DNA of 64,000 nt from Flavobacterium sp. 90 (GCF_004339525.1 NZ_SMGE01000001.1:4030001-4094000); one strand, 5' to 3'; counted from the stretch's first letter, positions 8,308 through 18,585 are shown. A program made the numbers and translations. Notes: generated from the sequence alone by a model not told the origin.

Positions 8308-10251
8308 TTAGTTAGAACTTCCGGATTTTCCTGTGTTTTCGGTATTTCCGCCTTTAGTTACTTGCTTTACTAAATCCTGAAGTGTTTTTCCTTTGTCTGC
8401 ACCAGAATTATGAATTCTTCTGTTGTACACATCTTGCCAGTCGATTAACGGATAAACGTTGTTTTCTTTGGCTTGCTCATCAAATACTTTTTTAAGCTCG
8501 GCTAATTTTTCAGGGTATTTTTTAGCAAGGTTGTTACGTTCGTTAAAGTCTTCGTTTAAGTTGTATAATTCCCAAACATCGGCATCAAAATTACTTGCAG
8601 CAGGTTTTTCATTTTTGCCCAAAGTATTTTTTAAGGCAAATGAATCCGGTAAATGTGCTGCTCCGGCTTTCCATCCATCTTTGTAGATTGCTCTGTTTCC
8701 AAAAATGTAGTAATACTGAACTTTGTGTAAAGATTCTGCTTTAGCATCATTTAATGAAGCATATAAAGACGATCCCTGAATAATATCCTGTTTCACAGAT
8801 TTGATATATTCCGGAGCTTTGATTCCTGCAATGTCCAAAGTTGTTGGCAATAAATCTGTAACGTGGCTATATTGATTTCTGATTCCGCCTTTTTCTTTAA
8901 TTCCTTTTGGATAAAAAACAATCAACGGATTGTGTGTTCCTCCTTCAGATTGTGCATCTTGTTTCCAGTTTTTGAAAGGTACATTTGTTGCTTGTGCCCA
9001 TCCTAAAGGATAATTTGTATTTAAACCTTTTGCTGTACCAATTTCGTCGATATTAGCTAGGTTTTTCTTTAAGTTTTCATCGTCAGATGTTCCTTGAGAA
9101 AATAAACTTTGGTTAATAGTTCCTTCAGTAGTTCCTTCTTTACTGGCACCATTGTCTCCAATTGCCACGAAAATAACAGTGTTTTCTAATTGATTGGTTT
9201 CTTTTAGGTAATTCACAACTCTTCCAACTTCATAATCAGTATACGTCAGGAATCCTGCGTAAACTTCCATAAAACGAGCGTACACTTTTTTCTGATCCGG
9301 AGTTAGTTTTTTCCAGTCTGTGATCAACGGATTACGTTCCGGTAAAACTGCATTGGCAGGAATTACACCCAATTTCTTTTGGTTTGCAATAACTTCTTCG
9401 CGATAAGCATCCCAGCCTTTGTCAAATTTACCTCTGTACGGATCGCTCCATTTTGTAGCTACTTGATGAGGTGCATGCGCTGCTCCCGGTGCGTAGTACA
9501 AGAAGAATGGTTTTCCAGGTGCTGCTTTTTGTTGTTTTTGAATATAACTAATCGCTTTGTCTGTAATCAATTCGCTTAAGTGACGTCCGTCTGGCGTAAT
9601 ATGAACTTGATCTTCTACTAAATCAGGATTGTATTGATCTGTTTGAGAACCCAAGAATCCGTAGAAATGATCAAAACCTTTTCCGGTTGGCCATCTGTCA
9701 AACGGTCCCGCATCTGTAGCATCTTCGTCTGGAGTTACGCCATATTTACCAACGGCAAAAGTGTTGTATCCGTTTTCACGTAAAATCTCTGCAATTGTTC
9801 CTTTATCAGACGGAATTCTACCATCCCAACCCGGAAAACCTGCCGATAAAATAGTGTGTGAGAAACCGCTTTCGTGCACTCTTCCAGAATTTCTTCCGGT
9901 TAATAATGCCGCGCGGGTAGGAGCACAAATAGCAGTGGTGTGAAAGTTGGTATAACGCAAACCGTTATTTGCCAATTGGTCAAATGTTGGCGTTTGAATC
10001 AAACCTCCAAAAGCGCTTGAAGCCCCAAATCCTACATCATCCAATAAAATCCAGATTACGTTTGGTGCGCCTTGAGGAGCTTTTACCGGCTCTGGCCAAT
10101 ATTCTTTAGAATCGGCTAGGGTTTTACCAATTACGCCTTTGAATTCTTCTGGTTTTTCTTGTGCAAAGCCCAGTTGTGCAACTAGTAATGCAGTAATCAA
10201 AAGCCCATTTTTAGGACTTTTGATTCTTGAGTTGATTGTAAATTTTTTCAT
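8308..10251 (-). CDS. Exported arylsulfatase (tandem copy 1)
   Basis: A 647-residue sulfatase. Its signal peptide ends at GFAQ (about 31). Metal aspartates are at 71-72 (LLDDVG). The signature CAPTR has its formylglycine cysteine at 109. GKYGVTPDEDATDAGPF and HITPDGRHLSELITDKA are shared with its neighbour. IGDNGAS supplies the second metal site. It and the protein at 10312-12207 are very alike along their length, so they arose by tandem duplication. The C-terminal tail (TKGGNTENTGKSGSSN) is unique to this copy. It probably releases sulfate from small sulfate esters in the periplasm or outside the cell. Confidence 0.93.
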   Translation of the reverse strand: MKKFTINSRIKSPKNGLLITALLVAQLGFAQEKPEEFKGVIGKTLADSKEYWPEPVKAPQGAPNVIWILLDDVGFGASSAFGGLIQTPTFDQLANNGLRYTNFHTTAICAPTRAALLTGRNSGRVHESGFSHTILSAGFPGWDGRIPSDKGTIAEILRENGYNTFAVGKYGVTPDEDATDAGPFDRWPTGKGFDHFYGFLGSQTDQYNPDLVEDQVHITPDGRHLSELITDKAISYIQKQQKAAPGKPFFLYYAPGAAHAPHQVATKWSDPYRGKFDKGWDAYREEVIANQKKLGVIPANAVLPERNPLITDWKKLTPDQKKVYARFMEVYAGFLTYTDYEVGRVVNYLKETNQLENTVIFVAIGDNGASKEGTTEGTINQSLFSQGTSDDENLKKNLANIDEIGTAKGLNTNYPLGWAQATNVPFKNWKQDAQSEGGTHNPLIVFYPKGIKEKGGIRNQYSHVTDLLPTTLDIAGIKAPEYIKSVKQDIIQGSSLYASLNDAKAESLHKVQYYYIFGNRAIYKDGWKAGAAHLPDSFALKNTLGKNEKPAASNFDADVWELYNLNEDFNERNNLAKKYPEKLAELKKVFDEQAKENNVYPLIDWQDVYNRRIHNSGADKGKTLQDLVKQVTKGGNTENTGKSGSSN

Positions 10252-10276
10252 TATTTCTTTTTTTAATATTTATTAA

Positions 10277-10295
10277 TCTATGGATTTAGTAGAGT
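10277..10295. promoter_or_regulatory. Sulfur-locus box TCTATGGATTTAGTAGAGT
   Basis: This copy matches the box at 794-812 (reverse sense) except for a few bases. It lies 26-44 nt upstream of the start of tandem sulfatase copy 1, between the two copies. No consensus promoter is seen beside it. Confidence 0.5.
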
Positions 10296-10311
10296 TTTTG
10301 AGTAAATTTTT

Positions 10312-12207
10312 TTACTTGTTTGCTTTGGTCAATAATTCCTGAGCAGATTTTCCTTCGGTAGATGGCGTTTTATGTATTTTCCTCAGGTAAACATCCTGCC
10401 AGTCTATTAAAGGATATAAGTTATTTTTCTTAGCTTGCTGATCGAAGAGTTTTTTTAGTTCAGCTACTTTTTCAGGATATTTTTTAGCCAAATCTTTTCT
10501 TTCGTTAAAATCCTCGTTGATGTTGTACAATTCCCAAACATCTTTGTCAAAATCATTTGGCGGAAGATTTGTTTTATTATTCAACGCTTCTTTAACTTCA
10601 ATTGAATTTGGATGATGCGCCGCGGCTGCTTTCCAACCGTCATTATAAATCGCTCTTGATCCAAAGATGTAATAATGTTGAATTTTATGTGCCGAAACAG
10701 ATTTTGCATCATTCAAGGAATTGTAAAAAGAATATCCCTGAATGGTATCTTGCTTAACTTCTCTGATAGATTCTGGTGCTTTAACGCCCAAAATATCAAG
10801 AGTTGTTGGCAAAATATCAATTACGTGGCTGTATTGCGTTCTGATTCCCGGAGTTTTTATTCCTTTTGGGTAATAAACAATCAACGGATTGTGAGTTCCT
10901 CCTTCAGAATTGGCATCTTGTTTCCAGTATTTGAAAGGTGTATTAGTTGCTTGCGCCCAACCCAAAGGATAATTAGTGTATGTTTGAGGAGTTCCAATTT
11001 CTCCAATTCTGTTTAAGTTATTTTGGAATATTTTTTCTTCAGTATCACCATTTACGTAGGTTTGTCTGTCTACAGCTCCTTGTAAAGTTCCTTCTTTACT
11101 AGCTCCATTATCTCCAATTAAAACAAAAACTACGGTATTTTCCAGTTGATTGCTTTCTTTTAAATAATTAACCAATCTTCCAATTTCATAATCGGTATAA
11201 GTCAAATATCCGGCATAAACTTCCATGAATTTTGAATATACTTTCTTTTGATCCGGCGTTAGTTTTTTCCAATCTGCAATAAGCGAATTGCGTTCCGGTA
11301 AAACAGCATTGGCAGGAATAACGCCTAATTTCTTTTGGTTAGCCAATGTTTTTTCGCGGTAAGCGTCCCAGCCATCGTCAAATTTACCTTTATAAGGATC
11401 GCTCCATTTTTGAGCTACCTGATGAGGTGCATGAACGGCTGCCGGAGAATAATATAAAAAGAACGGTTTTCCCGGTGCTGCTTTTTGCTGTTTCTGAATA
11501 TAACTAATCGCTTTATCGGTAATTTGTTCGCTAAGATGTCTTCCGTCAGGCGTAATATGAACTTGATCTTCGATTAAATCTGGTTTGTACTGATCTGTAG
11601 CAGAACCCAAAAATCCGTAGAAATGTTCAAATCCTTTTCCGGTTGGCCAATGATCAAATGGTCCTGCATCTGTTGCTTCCTCGTCAGGCGTTATTCCATA
11701 TTTACCTACACCAAAAGTATTGTATCCTTTATCGCGTAAAATCTCTGCAATAGTTCCGTTTTTAGAAGGTAATCTTCCGTCCCAACCCGGAAATCCTGCC
11801 GACATAATTGTATGAGAAAATCCTCCAACATGCACTTTATGAGAATTACTTCCGGTCAATAAAGCGGAGCGGGTAGGAGCACAAATTGCCGTTGTATGAA
11901 AATTGGTATATCGCAATCCATTGTTGGCTAAACGCTCTAAAACCGGAGTTTCTATTTGACCTCCAAAAGCACTTGAAGCTCCATAACCTACATCATCCAG
12001 AATAATCCAAACCACATTTGGAGCACCTTTAGGAGCTGTAACGGGTTCCGGCCAATATTCTTTAGATTCGGCTAAGGTTTTACCAATAACTCCTTTAAAT
12101 TCTTCTGGTTTTGTTTGCGCAAAACTCAATTGTACAAGAAGTAATGCAGTAATCAAAAGTCCTTTTTGCTGACTTTTGATTGTAATGTTATTTTTAAACT
12201 TTTTCAT
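10312..12207 (-). CDS. Exported arylsulfatase (tandem copy 2)
   Basis: A 631-residue paralogue of the 8308-10251 protein. The signal peptide ends at SFAQ. The LDDVG metal site is at 71-72, CAPTR is at 109-113, and GKYGITPDEEATDAGPF is present. Differences cluster after the signature (LTGSNSHKVHVGGF against LTGRNSGRVHESGF) and around 390-400, so the copies may differ in substrate. The 60-nt gap to copy 1 contains the box at 10277-10295. It lies downstream of susC-susD-sulfatase on the same strand, 47 nt past the stop of the preceding gene, and could be part of that transcript. Confidence 0.93.
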   Translation of the reverse strand: MKKFKNNITIKSQQKGLLITALLLVQLSFAQTKPEEFKGVIGKTLAESKEYWPEPVTAPKGAPNVVWIILDDVGYGASSAFGGQIETPVLERLANNGLRYTNFHTTAICAPTRSALLTGSNSHKVHVGGFSHTIMSAGFPGWDGRLPSKNGTIAEILRDKGYNTFGVGKYGITPDEEATDAGPFDHWPTGKGFEHFYGFLGSATDQYKPDLIEDQVHITPDGRHLSEQITDKAISYIQKQQKAAPGKPFFLYYSPAAVHAPHQVAQKWSDPYKGKFDDGWDAYREKTLANQKKLGVIPANAVLPERNSLIADWKKLTPDQKKVYSKFMEVYAGYLTYTDYEIGRLVNYLKESNQLENTVVFVLIGDNGASKEGTLQGAVDRQTYVNGDTEEKIFQNNLNRIGEIGTPQTYTNYPLGWAQATNTPFKYWKQDANSEGGTHNPLIVYYPKGIKTPGIRTQYSHVIDILPTTLDILGVKAPESIREVKQDTIQGYSFYNSLNDAKSVSAHKIQHYYIFGSRAIYNDGWKAAAAHHPNSIEVKEALNNKTNLPPNDFDKDVWELYNINEDFNERKDLAKKYPEKVAELKKLFDQQAKKNNLYPLIDWQDVYLRKIHKTPSTEGKSAQELLTKANK

Positions 12208-12254
12208 TAGATTAAATTTTTAGTTATTTAATTCGTAATCACTGTTTAATTCTG

Positions 12255-13823
12255 CTATTTTATTTTATTCCAATCTTCTACACCTACTTTTAGTGACCAT
12301 TGTTGGTGTAATTCAATCAGGGATTCGAGCAGTTTGGGTTCTGATTTTGCTAGGTTTTTTGTTTCCGTTCTATCCGTAGCAAGATTGTATAATTCCCAAG
12401 GCCGATTGTTTTCGGCTACAGCCTTCCAATTGCCTTTTCTAACTGCTCTGCTGCCTTCATGTTCCCAAAACAAGGTTTCATGTGCATCAGAATGTTGTCC
12501 TTCAAATTCTTTTTTTAAGCTAATTCCTTCTAATGGTGTGAGACTTTTTCCTTGAAAAGAATCAGGATATTGGAAACCTGCATATTCCAAACAAGTTGGG
12601 AAAATATCAATGACATGACTTACTCGGTTACTTACTGTTCCAGCCTTTATATGCTTTGGATAATAAGCAATAAAAGGAGAAGCAATTCCGCCTTCGTGCG
12701 TGTTCTTTTTGAATAATTGAAAAGGCGTGTTACTCACATTTCCCCACGGACTTTCGTAACTATCAATTGATTCAACTGAACCTGGTGTTCCATTTTTTTG
12801 TGTCACATAATTCCAGTTTTTCACGTCATCGGCACTTCCTCCATTATCCGAAAGAAAGAGAACAATTGTATTATCTTCTTCTCCCAACGACTTTACTTTC
12901 TGCAGAATTTCTCCAATTCCGGCATCCATTCGGTCGATCATGGCAGCATAAATTGCCATTCGGGTGTCCCATTTATCTTTTTCTTCGATGCTTAGTTTTT
13001 CCCAATCCGGTACTTTTTCAAAACGACTGGATAAGTCCCAATTTTTATCAATGATTCCCAATTCTTTTAATTTCTTAAAACGGCTAGCTCTTAATTTATC
13101 CCAACCTTCCAAATATTTGCCTTTGTATTTTGCAATATCTTCCGGCAAAGCCTGAATTGGCCAATGTGGCGCATTATAAGCAACATATAGAAAAAAAGGT
13201 TTTTGTTGATTGCGTTGTTTTTCCAAAGAACTTATGGCGAAATTGGTAATTTCCTGAGTCAGATAAGTTGAAGTATCCGTGCGAATAATTTCTTTATCTC
13301 CTTTCAAAAAAGTAATTTTTCTTCCGTCATTATATAAAGGCTGCGAGTTAAAATAACTGCTTCCGTTGTTTTGTAACGTAAAAGAATCATCAAATCCGCG
13401 ATTAACCGCCCACGCTGATGGTACTAAACCAACGTGCCATTTTCCTGAAACAATTGTACTGTATCCTGCCTGTTTGAGTGCTTGCCCAACCGTAATGCAA
13501 TGATCGTTTAAATATCCCTGATAGGCTGGAAATCCTTTGTCCTGAACCATATCGCCAACGCCTGCCTGATGCGGATATAAACCCGTAAGCAATGAAGCTC
13601 GTGACGGACAGCAACGTCCTGCATTGTAAAACTGTTTTATGATAAGTCCGTTTTTGGCGAGCTTATCTAGGTTTGGAGTTTTGATTTCTGAGCCAAAAGC
13701 GCCAATATCTGAGAAACCTAAATCATCGGCCAAAATGACGATGATATTAGGTTGCTTTTTCTGTGCAAACAGCTGAAATTGTGTAACAACCAATAGGGCG
13801 AGGATGAACAGTTTTTTTATCAT
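12255..13823 (-). CDS. Exported S1 sulfatase in the susCD operon
   Basis: I start it at the ATG at 13823, which gives a clean signal peptide (MIKKLFILALLVVTQFQLFA) and a 4-nt gap after the susD stop; an ATG 14 codons earlier would overlap susD. The product has 522 residues. Metal aspartates are at 33-34 (ADDLG), the signature is CCPSR (Cys 71), and SGKWHVG and SDNGGSADD are present. It resembles the partial sulfatase at 1-510. Tight coupling to susD suggests that it acts on the ligand imported by that pair. Confidence 0.93.
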   Translation of the reverse strand: MIKKLFILALLVVTQFQLFAQKKQPNIIVILADDLGFSDIGAFGSEIKTPNLDKLAKNGLIIKQFYNAGRCCPSRASLLTGLYPHQAGVGDMVQDKGFPAYQGYLNDHCITVGQALKQAGYSTIVSGKWHVGLVPSAWAVNRGFDDSFTLQNNGSSYFNSQPLYNDGRKITFLKGDKEIIRTDTSTYLTQEITNFAISSLEKQRNQQKPFFLYVAYNAPHWPIQALPEDIAKYKGKYLEGWDKLRASRFKKLKELGIIDKNWDLSSRFEKVPDWEKLSIEEKDKWDTRMAIYAAMIDRMDAGIGEILQKVKSLGEEDNTIVLFLSDNGGSADDVKNWNYVTQKNGTPGSVESIDSYESPWGNVSNTPFQLFKKNTHEGGIASPFIAYYPKHIKAGTVSNRVSHVIDIFPTCLEYAGFQYPDSFQGKSLTPLEGISLKKEFEGQHSDAHETLFWEHEGSRAVRKGNWKAVAENNRPWELYNLATDRTETKNLAKSEPKLLESLIELHQQWSLKVGVEDWNKIK

Positions 13824-13827
13824 TTTG

Positions 13828-15300
13828 TTAGTAACCCGGATTTTGTGGCAATCCAACTGGATCAATATTTCTTTCGCTTTGCGGAATTGGATATAGATTA
13901 TTACGTTCTGAAACGGAGTTTTTAGCCGTTACTTTTTTCACTTCGGTAACAAGAGTTCCCCAACGCACTAAATCAAACCAACGTTGTCCTTCCTGAACAA
14001 ACTCTTTTTTGCGTTCTTCCTGAATAGCGGCTCTAAAAGTAACTTGTGTTAATCCTACTAAATCTACTGTTGGATCTGGCGTGTTAATTGGTTTTGCAAA
14101 AGCTCTTCTTCTTACTTGGTTAATCAATTCGTAAGCTTCTGGTGTTGGTGCTCCTTGTTCGTTAATAGATTCAGCAAGAGATAATAAAATATCGGCATAA
14201 CGAATAAGCGGGAAGTTAATCGCCACGTTTCCTGGTGTTGCTAAATTGGTTAAGTCCAAATATTTTTTAAAGATTGGTTTTGGGAAAGTATATACGTTTG
14301 CTGTACCTGGAATTGGTAAAGTCTTCGCATAACTAACATCTCTTCTCACATCTCCGGCAGCATAAATATCATAGAATAATGCTACGTCTGAGATAATATC
14401 TGCTGGTTCTGTAGCCGTAAATCCTGTAAAAGAAGTGGCTTGAAAAGTGCTTCCGCTTGATCCGTTTCCGGCTTGATTTGGCTCAAACTGCACAGAGAAA
14501 ATATGTTCTTTTCCGTTCTTTTTTGTTTTAGTGAAGATATCCTGAAAGTTTTCGAATAATGCATATCCGTAACCTCCGTTGATAACTTCTCTCGCTTTCA
14601 AGATTGCATTTGGATAATCTTTTCTAGTCAAATATACTTTTGTTAAAATAGCTTTTGCAGCCCCAGATGTAGCACGTCCGGCATCAGTTGCAGGATATGT
14701 TGCTGGCAAAGCTTCTGCATCATTTAAATCCTTAATGATCTGAGTGTAAACCGCATCAACTGTTTCTCTTCTTGATTTAAGACTTTCTAATTGTATAGAT
14801 GTTGGTTCGTGTAAAACAATCGGAACTCCGCCCCAAAGACGTACGGCTTGAAAGTACAATAATCCTCTTATGAATTTTGCTTCATTAATCAATCTGGTTT
14901 TTACAACTTCGTTACCAGCTACTTTAGGTACATTGTCAATTGCTACGTTGGCTCTGTTGATTCCAGCGTAAATTTGGCGCCAAGCCACCTGAACACGATC
15001 AGAAGTTGCATCATGTGTTAAACTGCTCAAAGCTCTAACTTGCGGGTTTGTTGCAGAAACTCCAGCCGCTGCATAATCAGAAGCCATATCTGTTAAGAAA
15101 TATAAGTTTCTACCAAATAAACTTTGTTCTCCCGGATCAAGACTCAAAGAAGCATAAACAGCGGTTACACTTGCAACGGCATCGTCTTGGGTTTTAAAGT
15201 AATTGTCTTCGGTTACAAAAGAGGTAGGTGTTACCTCTAAATCTGCGCACGACGAAAATAAACCGGCGCTTAATAGTATTGTTATGATAATCTTTTTCAT
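13828..15300 (-). CDS. SusD/RagB-family outer-membrane lipoprotein
   Basis: A 490-residue surface lipoprotein. The signal peptide ends in a lipobox (FSSC, Cys about 18), and the mature start DLEVTPTSFVTEDNYFKT is typical of the family. The N-terminal tetratricopeptide-like part contains RAEAKFIRGLLYF-type helices (EAKFIRGLLYFQAVRLWGG), and the C-terminus has the RRRAF...ERKKEFVQEGQRWFDLVRW segment found in RagB/SusD proteins. It would form the lid of the SusC channel and bind the extracellular ligand. It lies 17 nt downstream of susC. Confidence 0.95.
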   Translation of the reverse strand: MKKIIITILLSAGLFSSCADLEVTPTSFVTEDNYFKTQDDAVASVTAVYASLSLDPGEQSLFGRNLYFLTDMASDYAAAGVSATNPQVRALSSLTHDATSDRVQVAWRQIYAGINRANVAIDNVPKVAGNEVVKTRLINEAKFIRGLLYFQAVRLWGGVPIVLHEPTSIQLESLKSRRETVDAVYTQIIKDLNDAEALPATYPATDAGRATSGAAKAILTKVYLTRKDYPNAILKAREVINGGYGYALFENFQDIFTKTKKNGKEHIFSVQFEPNQAGNGSSGSTFQATSFTGFTATEPADIISDVALFYDIYAAGDVRRDVSYAKTLPIPGTANVYTFPKPIFKKYLDLTNLATPGNVAINFPLIRYADILLSLAESINEQGAPTPEAYELINQVRRRAFAKPINTPDPTVDLVGLTQVTFRAAIQEERKKEFVQEGQRWFDLVRWGTLVTEVKKVTAKNSVSERNNLYPIPQSERNIDPVGLPQNPGY

Positions 15301-15317
15301 TGTGTATATTTTTTTAC

Positions 15318-18300
15318 TTAGAAAGTTACGTTTAGACCTGAAATGAATGTTTTGGAGTTTGGATAAGCACCAAAATCAATTCCGGGATATAAATTGTTTT
15401 GTTCATAAGAACTTACCTCAGGATCAAAACCGGTGTATTTTGTCCATGTGATTAAGTTTTCGGCAGAAACATAAAATTTGATGCTTTTTGTTCCCAATCT
15501 TGACGAAAGGCTTTTAGGTAATGTGTATCCTAAAGTGATTAGTTTTAATCTTAAGAATGAAGCATCTTCTATATAACGCTCCGAAACAATTCCAAGTGGA
15601 GAACTCGTTGCTCTTGGAACATCAGTATTGGTGTTTGTTGGTGTCCAACGATTATCAAGAGTAACATTAGCATTTGTTCCAAGCGTAGAAATTTCTAATT
15701 GTTGGTTTAAAGCATTAAATACTTTTCCGCCATAAGATCCTTGGAAAGAAAAATTAAGATCAAAATCGTGATAAGAAACGGTGTTGCTAAAACTTCCCAC
15801 AAATTTTGGTTGAGAACTTCCAAGATTTCCTTTGTCAAGCGCGGTAATTACACCGTCTCCGTTTGTATCAACGTATTTTCTGTCTCCAATTTTAGTATTG
15901 GCTAAACTGTTGATTTTAGGTTGTGTATTGATTTCTTCCTGAGTCTGGAAAATACCTGCAGTTCTGTATCCCCAGAAAGTTCCTAGAGGCAATCCTACTT
16001 TTACAGTTACGGGTTGTTGTTGCAATAATGATCCGTTTGGAACTACTGGAAAAAATTGATTAACACCATTTCCTATAGAAACTACTTTGTTTTTATTAGC
16101 AGAGAATACAAAGTTCGAATTCCAGGAGAAGTTTTCAGTTTTGATGTTCTCTGTAATCAAGCCAATCTCGATACCTTTATTCTCAACACCCCCAATATTC
16201 TGAAGCACCGTTGCATAACCAGAAGTAAGTGGAATTGGTACATTTATTAATAAATCGTTTGTTTTCTTGTAATAAACATCAAATACAAAATTGATTCTTC
16301 TTTCTAATAATGATAAATCTAAACCTATGTTATATTGATCTGTTTTTTCCCATTTCAAATCTGGATTTGCTAATCTCGTTGGTGCTAAACCAGTTTGCAA
16401 AGTACCTCCAAAAGCATAATTTACAGATCCCATTTGAGCTAGAGAAAGGTAGTTTCCAATCTCTTGATTTCCTGTTGTTCCTGCAGTAATTCTAAGTTTT
16501 GCTTCTGTTACACCTTTAATATGATTAGCAAATTCTTCATCTGTAATATTCCATGAAAAACCTGCAGAAGGGAAGTAACCCCAAAGAGACTCAGATCCAA
16601 ATCTTGAAGAACCATCCGCACGTGCAGACAATGTGAAGTTATATTTTCCTTTATAAGAATAATTTACTCTGGCTAACCATGATTTTAATACACTTTCAAA
16701 TGCATCGCTATAAGGTTTTACCGGAACACCATCCTGCAAAGCGTTGTATGTATTTGAGTCGTTTACAAAAGTTTGTGCTCCTGCATTAACAACTTCACCT
16801 TGAGTGTATTGAAGTGTATATCCTCCTAAAGCTGAGAATTTATGGTTTTCACCGAAATTAGTATTGTAATTTAAGGTGTTTTCGTTCAATACAGAACTTA
16901 CAATTCGGTCTCCAACAGATGCTAAACCTTTAGTTCCCGCTCCTGAAGTTGTAGTTGATGGTGCATAATAGTTTTGTTTTGTATTGATAACATCTCCACT
17001 AACAGCAACTTTTGCAGTAAGCTTTTTTGTGATTTTGTATTCACCAAATAAACTCGTTAGAATTCTGTTGATTTTTGTTTCATTAGTTGTACTAACCAAA
17101 TCATTAATTGGGTTAGGAATAATACCATTAGTTGCAGTTGCATATGGATTATTCGTTAGATTGTAACTTCCATCAGCATTTTTAATAGGAACTACAGGCG
17201 GTTGGTATAAAGCTACAACCAATGGATTTGGCTGTCTTCCGGCAGCTGCACCACCATTTGTACCAATACCATTTGAAACTGAATTGCTGTAATTTGCATT
17301 TACACCAAATTTAAAATTCTGAGAATAATTTCTTTCGTAATTAGCACGAAGCGAAATTCTTTTAAAATCTGATGCAATAACAACTCCGTCTTGTTGAAAA
17401 TAACCTGCTGAGATTGCGTAACGAGAACGATCGTCTCCGCCTGAAAATGATAATTGATGATTTTGAATTGGAGCGTCAGATCTAAAAACAGCATCTTGCC
17501 AGTTGTAACTTCCAGAAGTTTTAAAAGCTTCTATTTGAGCCGGAGTAAATGAAGGGGCCTGACCAATACTTGCCTGAACGTCATTACGCAAACTTGCCCA
17601 TTGGCTGGCATTCATTAAGTGTAATTTTTTCGAAACATTTTGAAATCCAATATATCCTTGGTATGAAATGTTATCTTGTCCTTTTACACCTTTTTTAGTA
17701 GTAATAATTACAACTCCATTAGCACCACGAGATCCGTAAATTGCTGTAGCAGAAGCATCTTTTAAAACCTCAATAGATTCTATATCTGCGGGATTAATAG
17801 TAGACAAAACATTTACAGTTGCACCGGCATTTGTAACACCAGCCGTGCTATTATTATTGTCATTATAAATCAGGATTCCATCAACTACATAAAGAGGTTC
17901 GTTACCTGCTGTAATAGAATTTCCTCCTCTAATACGAACACTTGAAGAAGCTCCGGGACGACCTGAACTTTGTGTAACTACCACTCCGGGAATTGCTCCT
18001 CTTAACAAATTATCTGCAGACGAAGTAACTTGAGATAAATTGGCTTTTGGAACCGATGCCACAGAACCCGTAATGTCTTTTCTCTTTTGAGAACCATAAC
18101 CTACAACTACTAATTCATCCAGTTCCTGACGTTCTTCTTTTAAGTTAATGGTAACAGGATTTTTGTCTACAACTACTTCTGCTTTTTTATATCCTATGTA
18201 AGTTATTATTAAAGTGTAAGGGAATTTTTGTCCTGTTTGAAAATAAAATTTTCCTTCAGCATCTGTCTGAACTCCGTGTGTTGTTCCTTTAATAACAACA

Positions 18301-18449
18301 GAAGCTCCTATAATGGGTTGATTAGTAACATCATCAACAACAGTTCCGTCAAGTTTAGATTGAATAAGTGGCGTGGTATTCTGGGCATTAATTCCTGCCG
18401 AAAATAGCAGGAGAAAAAGCAATGAGTATATGTTTAATTTTTTTTTCAT
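15318..18449 (-). CDS. SusC/RagA-family TonB-dependent outer-membrane transporter
   Basis: A 1043-residue transporter. Signal peptide about 1-22. A carboxypeptidase-regulatory-like domain (about 30-112) contains GTVVDDVTNQPIIGASV. A plug domain (about 115-245) contains VVVGYGSQKRKDITGSV and the SusC signature PLYVVDGI, and is followed by a 22-strand-type barrel. The C-terminus ends in an aromatic strand (LNVTF). It should import a SusD-bound ligand using TonB energy. There is no glycoside hydrolase nearby, only sulfatases, so the ligand may be a sulfated molecule. Its leader is about 500 nt long, starting from promoter B. Confidence 0.95.
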   Translation of the reverse strand: MKKKLNIYSLLFLLLFSAGINAQNTTPLIQSKLDGTVVDDVTNQPIIGASVVIKGTTHGVQTDAEGKFYFQTGQKFPYTLIITYIGYKKAEVVVDKNPVTINLKEERQELDELVVVGYGSQKRKDITGSVASVPKANLSQVTSSADNLLRGAIPGVVVTQSSGRPGASSSVRIRGGNSITAGNEPLYVVDGILIYNDNNNSTAGVTNAGATVNVLSTINPADIESIEVLKDASATAIYGSRGANGVVIITTKKGVKGQDNISYQGYIGFQNVSKKLHLMNASQWASLRNDVQASIGQAPSFTPAQIEAFKTSGSYNWQDAVFRSDAPIQNHQLSFSGGDDRSRYAISAGYFQQDGVVIASDFKRISLRANYERNYSQNFKFGVNANYSNSVSNGIGTNGGAAAGRQPNPLVVALYQPPVVPIKNADGSYNLTNNPYATATNGIIPNPINDLVSTTNETKINRILTSLFGEYKITKKLTAKVAVSGDVINTKQNYYAPSTTTSGAGTKGLASVGDRIVSSVLNENTLNYNTNFGENHKFSALGGYTLQYTQGEVVNAGAQTFVNDSNTYNALQDGVPVKPYSDAFESVLKSWLARVNYSYKGKYNFTLSARADGSSRFGSESLWGYFPSAGFSWNITDEEFANHIKGVTEAKLRITAGTTGNQEIGNYLSLAQMGSVNYAFGGTLQTGLAPTRLANPDLKWEKTDQYNIGLDLSLLERRINFVFDVYYKKTNDLLINVPIPLTSGYATVLQNIGGVENKGIEIGLITENIKTENFSWNSNFVFSANKNKVVSIGNGVNQFFPVVPNGSLLQQQPVTVKVGLPLGTFWGYRTAGIFQTQEEINTQPKINSLANTKIGDRKYVDTNGDGVITALDKGNLGSSQPKFVGSFSNTVSYHDFDLNFSFQGSYGGKVFNALNQQLEISTLGTNANVTLDNRWTPTNTNTDVPRATSSPLGIVSERYIEDASFLRLKLITLGYTLPKSLSSRLGTKSIKFYVSAENLITWTKYTGFDPEVSSYEQNNLYPGIDFGAYPNSKTFISGLNVTF

Positions 18450-18551
18450 TTCTTTGTATTGGTTTTAAGTAATTAACAAGGCGCCTTGAAAGTTGAATTT
18501 TCAACTCTCTACAGGTGTTCTTGGTTTAGTGATAAATATTCTTTAGGCCTT

Positions 18552-18585
18552 GCCATTTCTGTTGCCGCAGAAATGGCTTTTTTTA
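18552..18585 (+). terminator. Plus-strand hairpin with T run, antisense to the susC leader
   Basis: GCCATTTCTG, a 6-nt loop and CAGAAATGGC are followed by TTTTTTT on the plus strand, a good intrinsic terminator. No plus-strand gene precedes it, so it could end a short antisense RNA. On the minus strand the same bases can form an alternative pairing (CTGTTGC with GCAACAG). Confidence 0.5.

Noticed and set aside
18552..18585. Transcription attenuator of the susC leader
   Set aside because: The T run is on the plus strand only, so the hairpin cannot end the minus-strand susC transcript.
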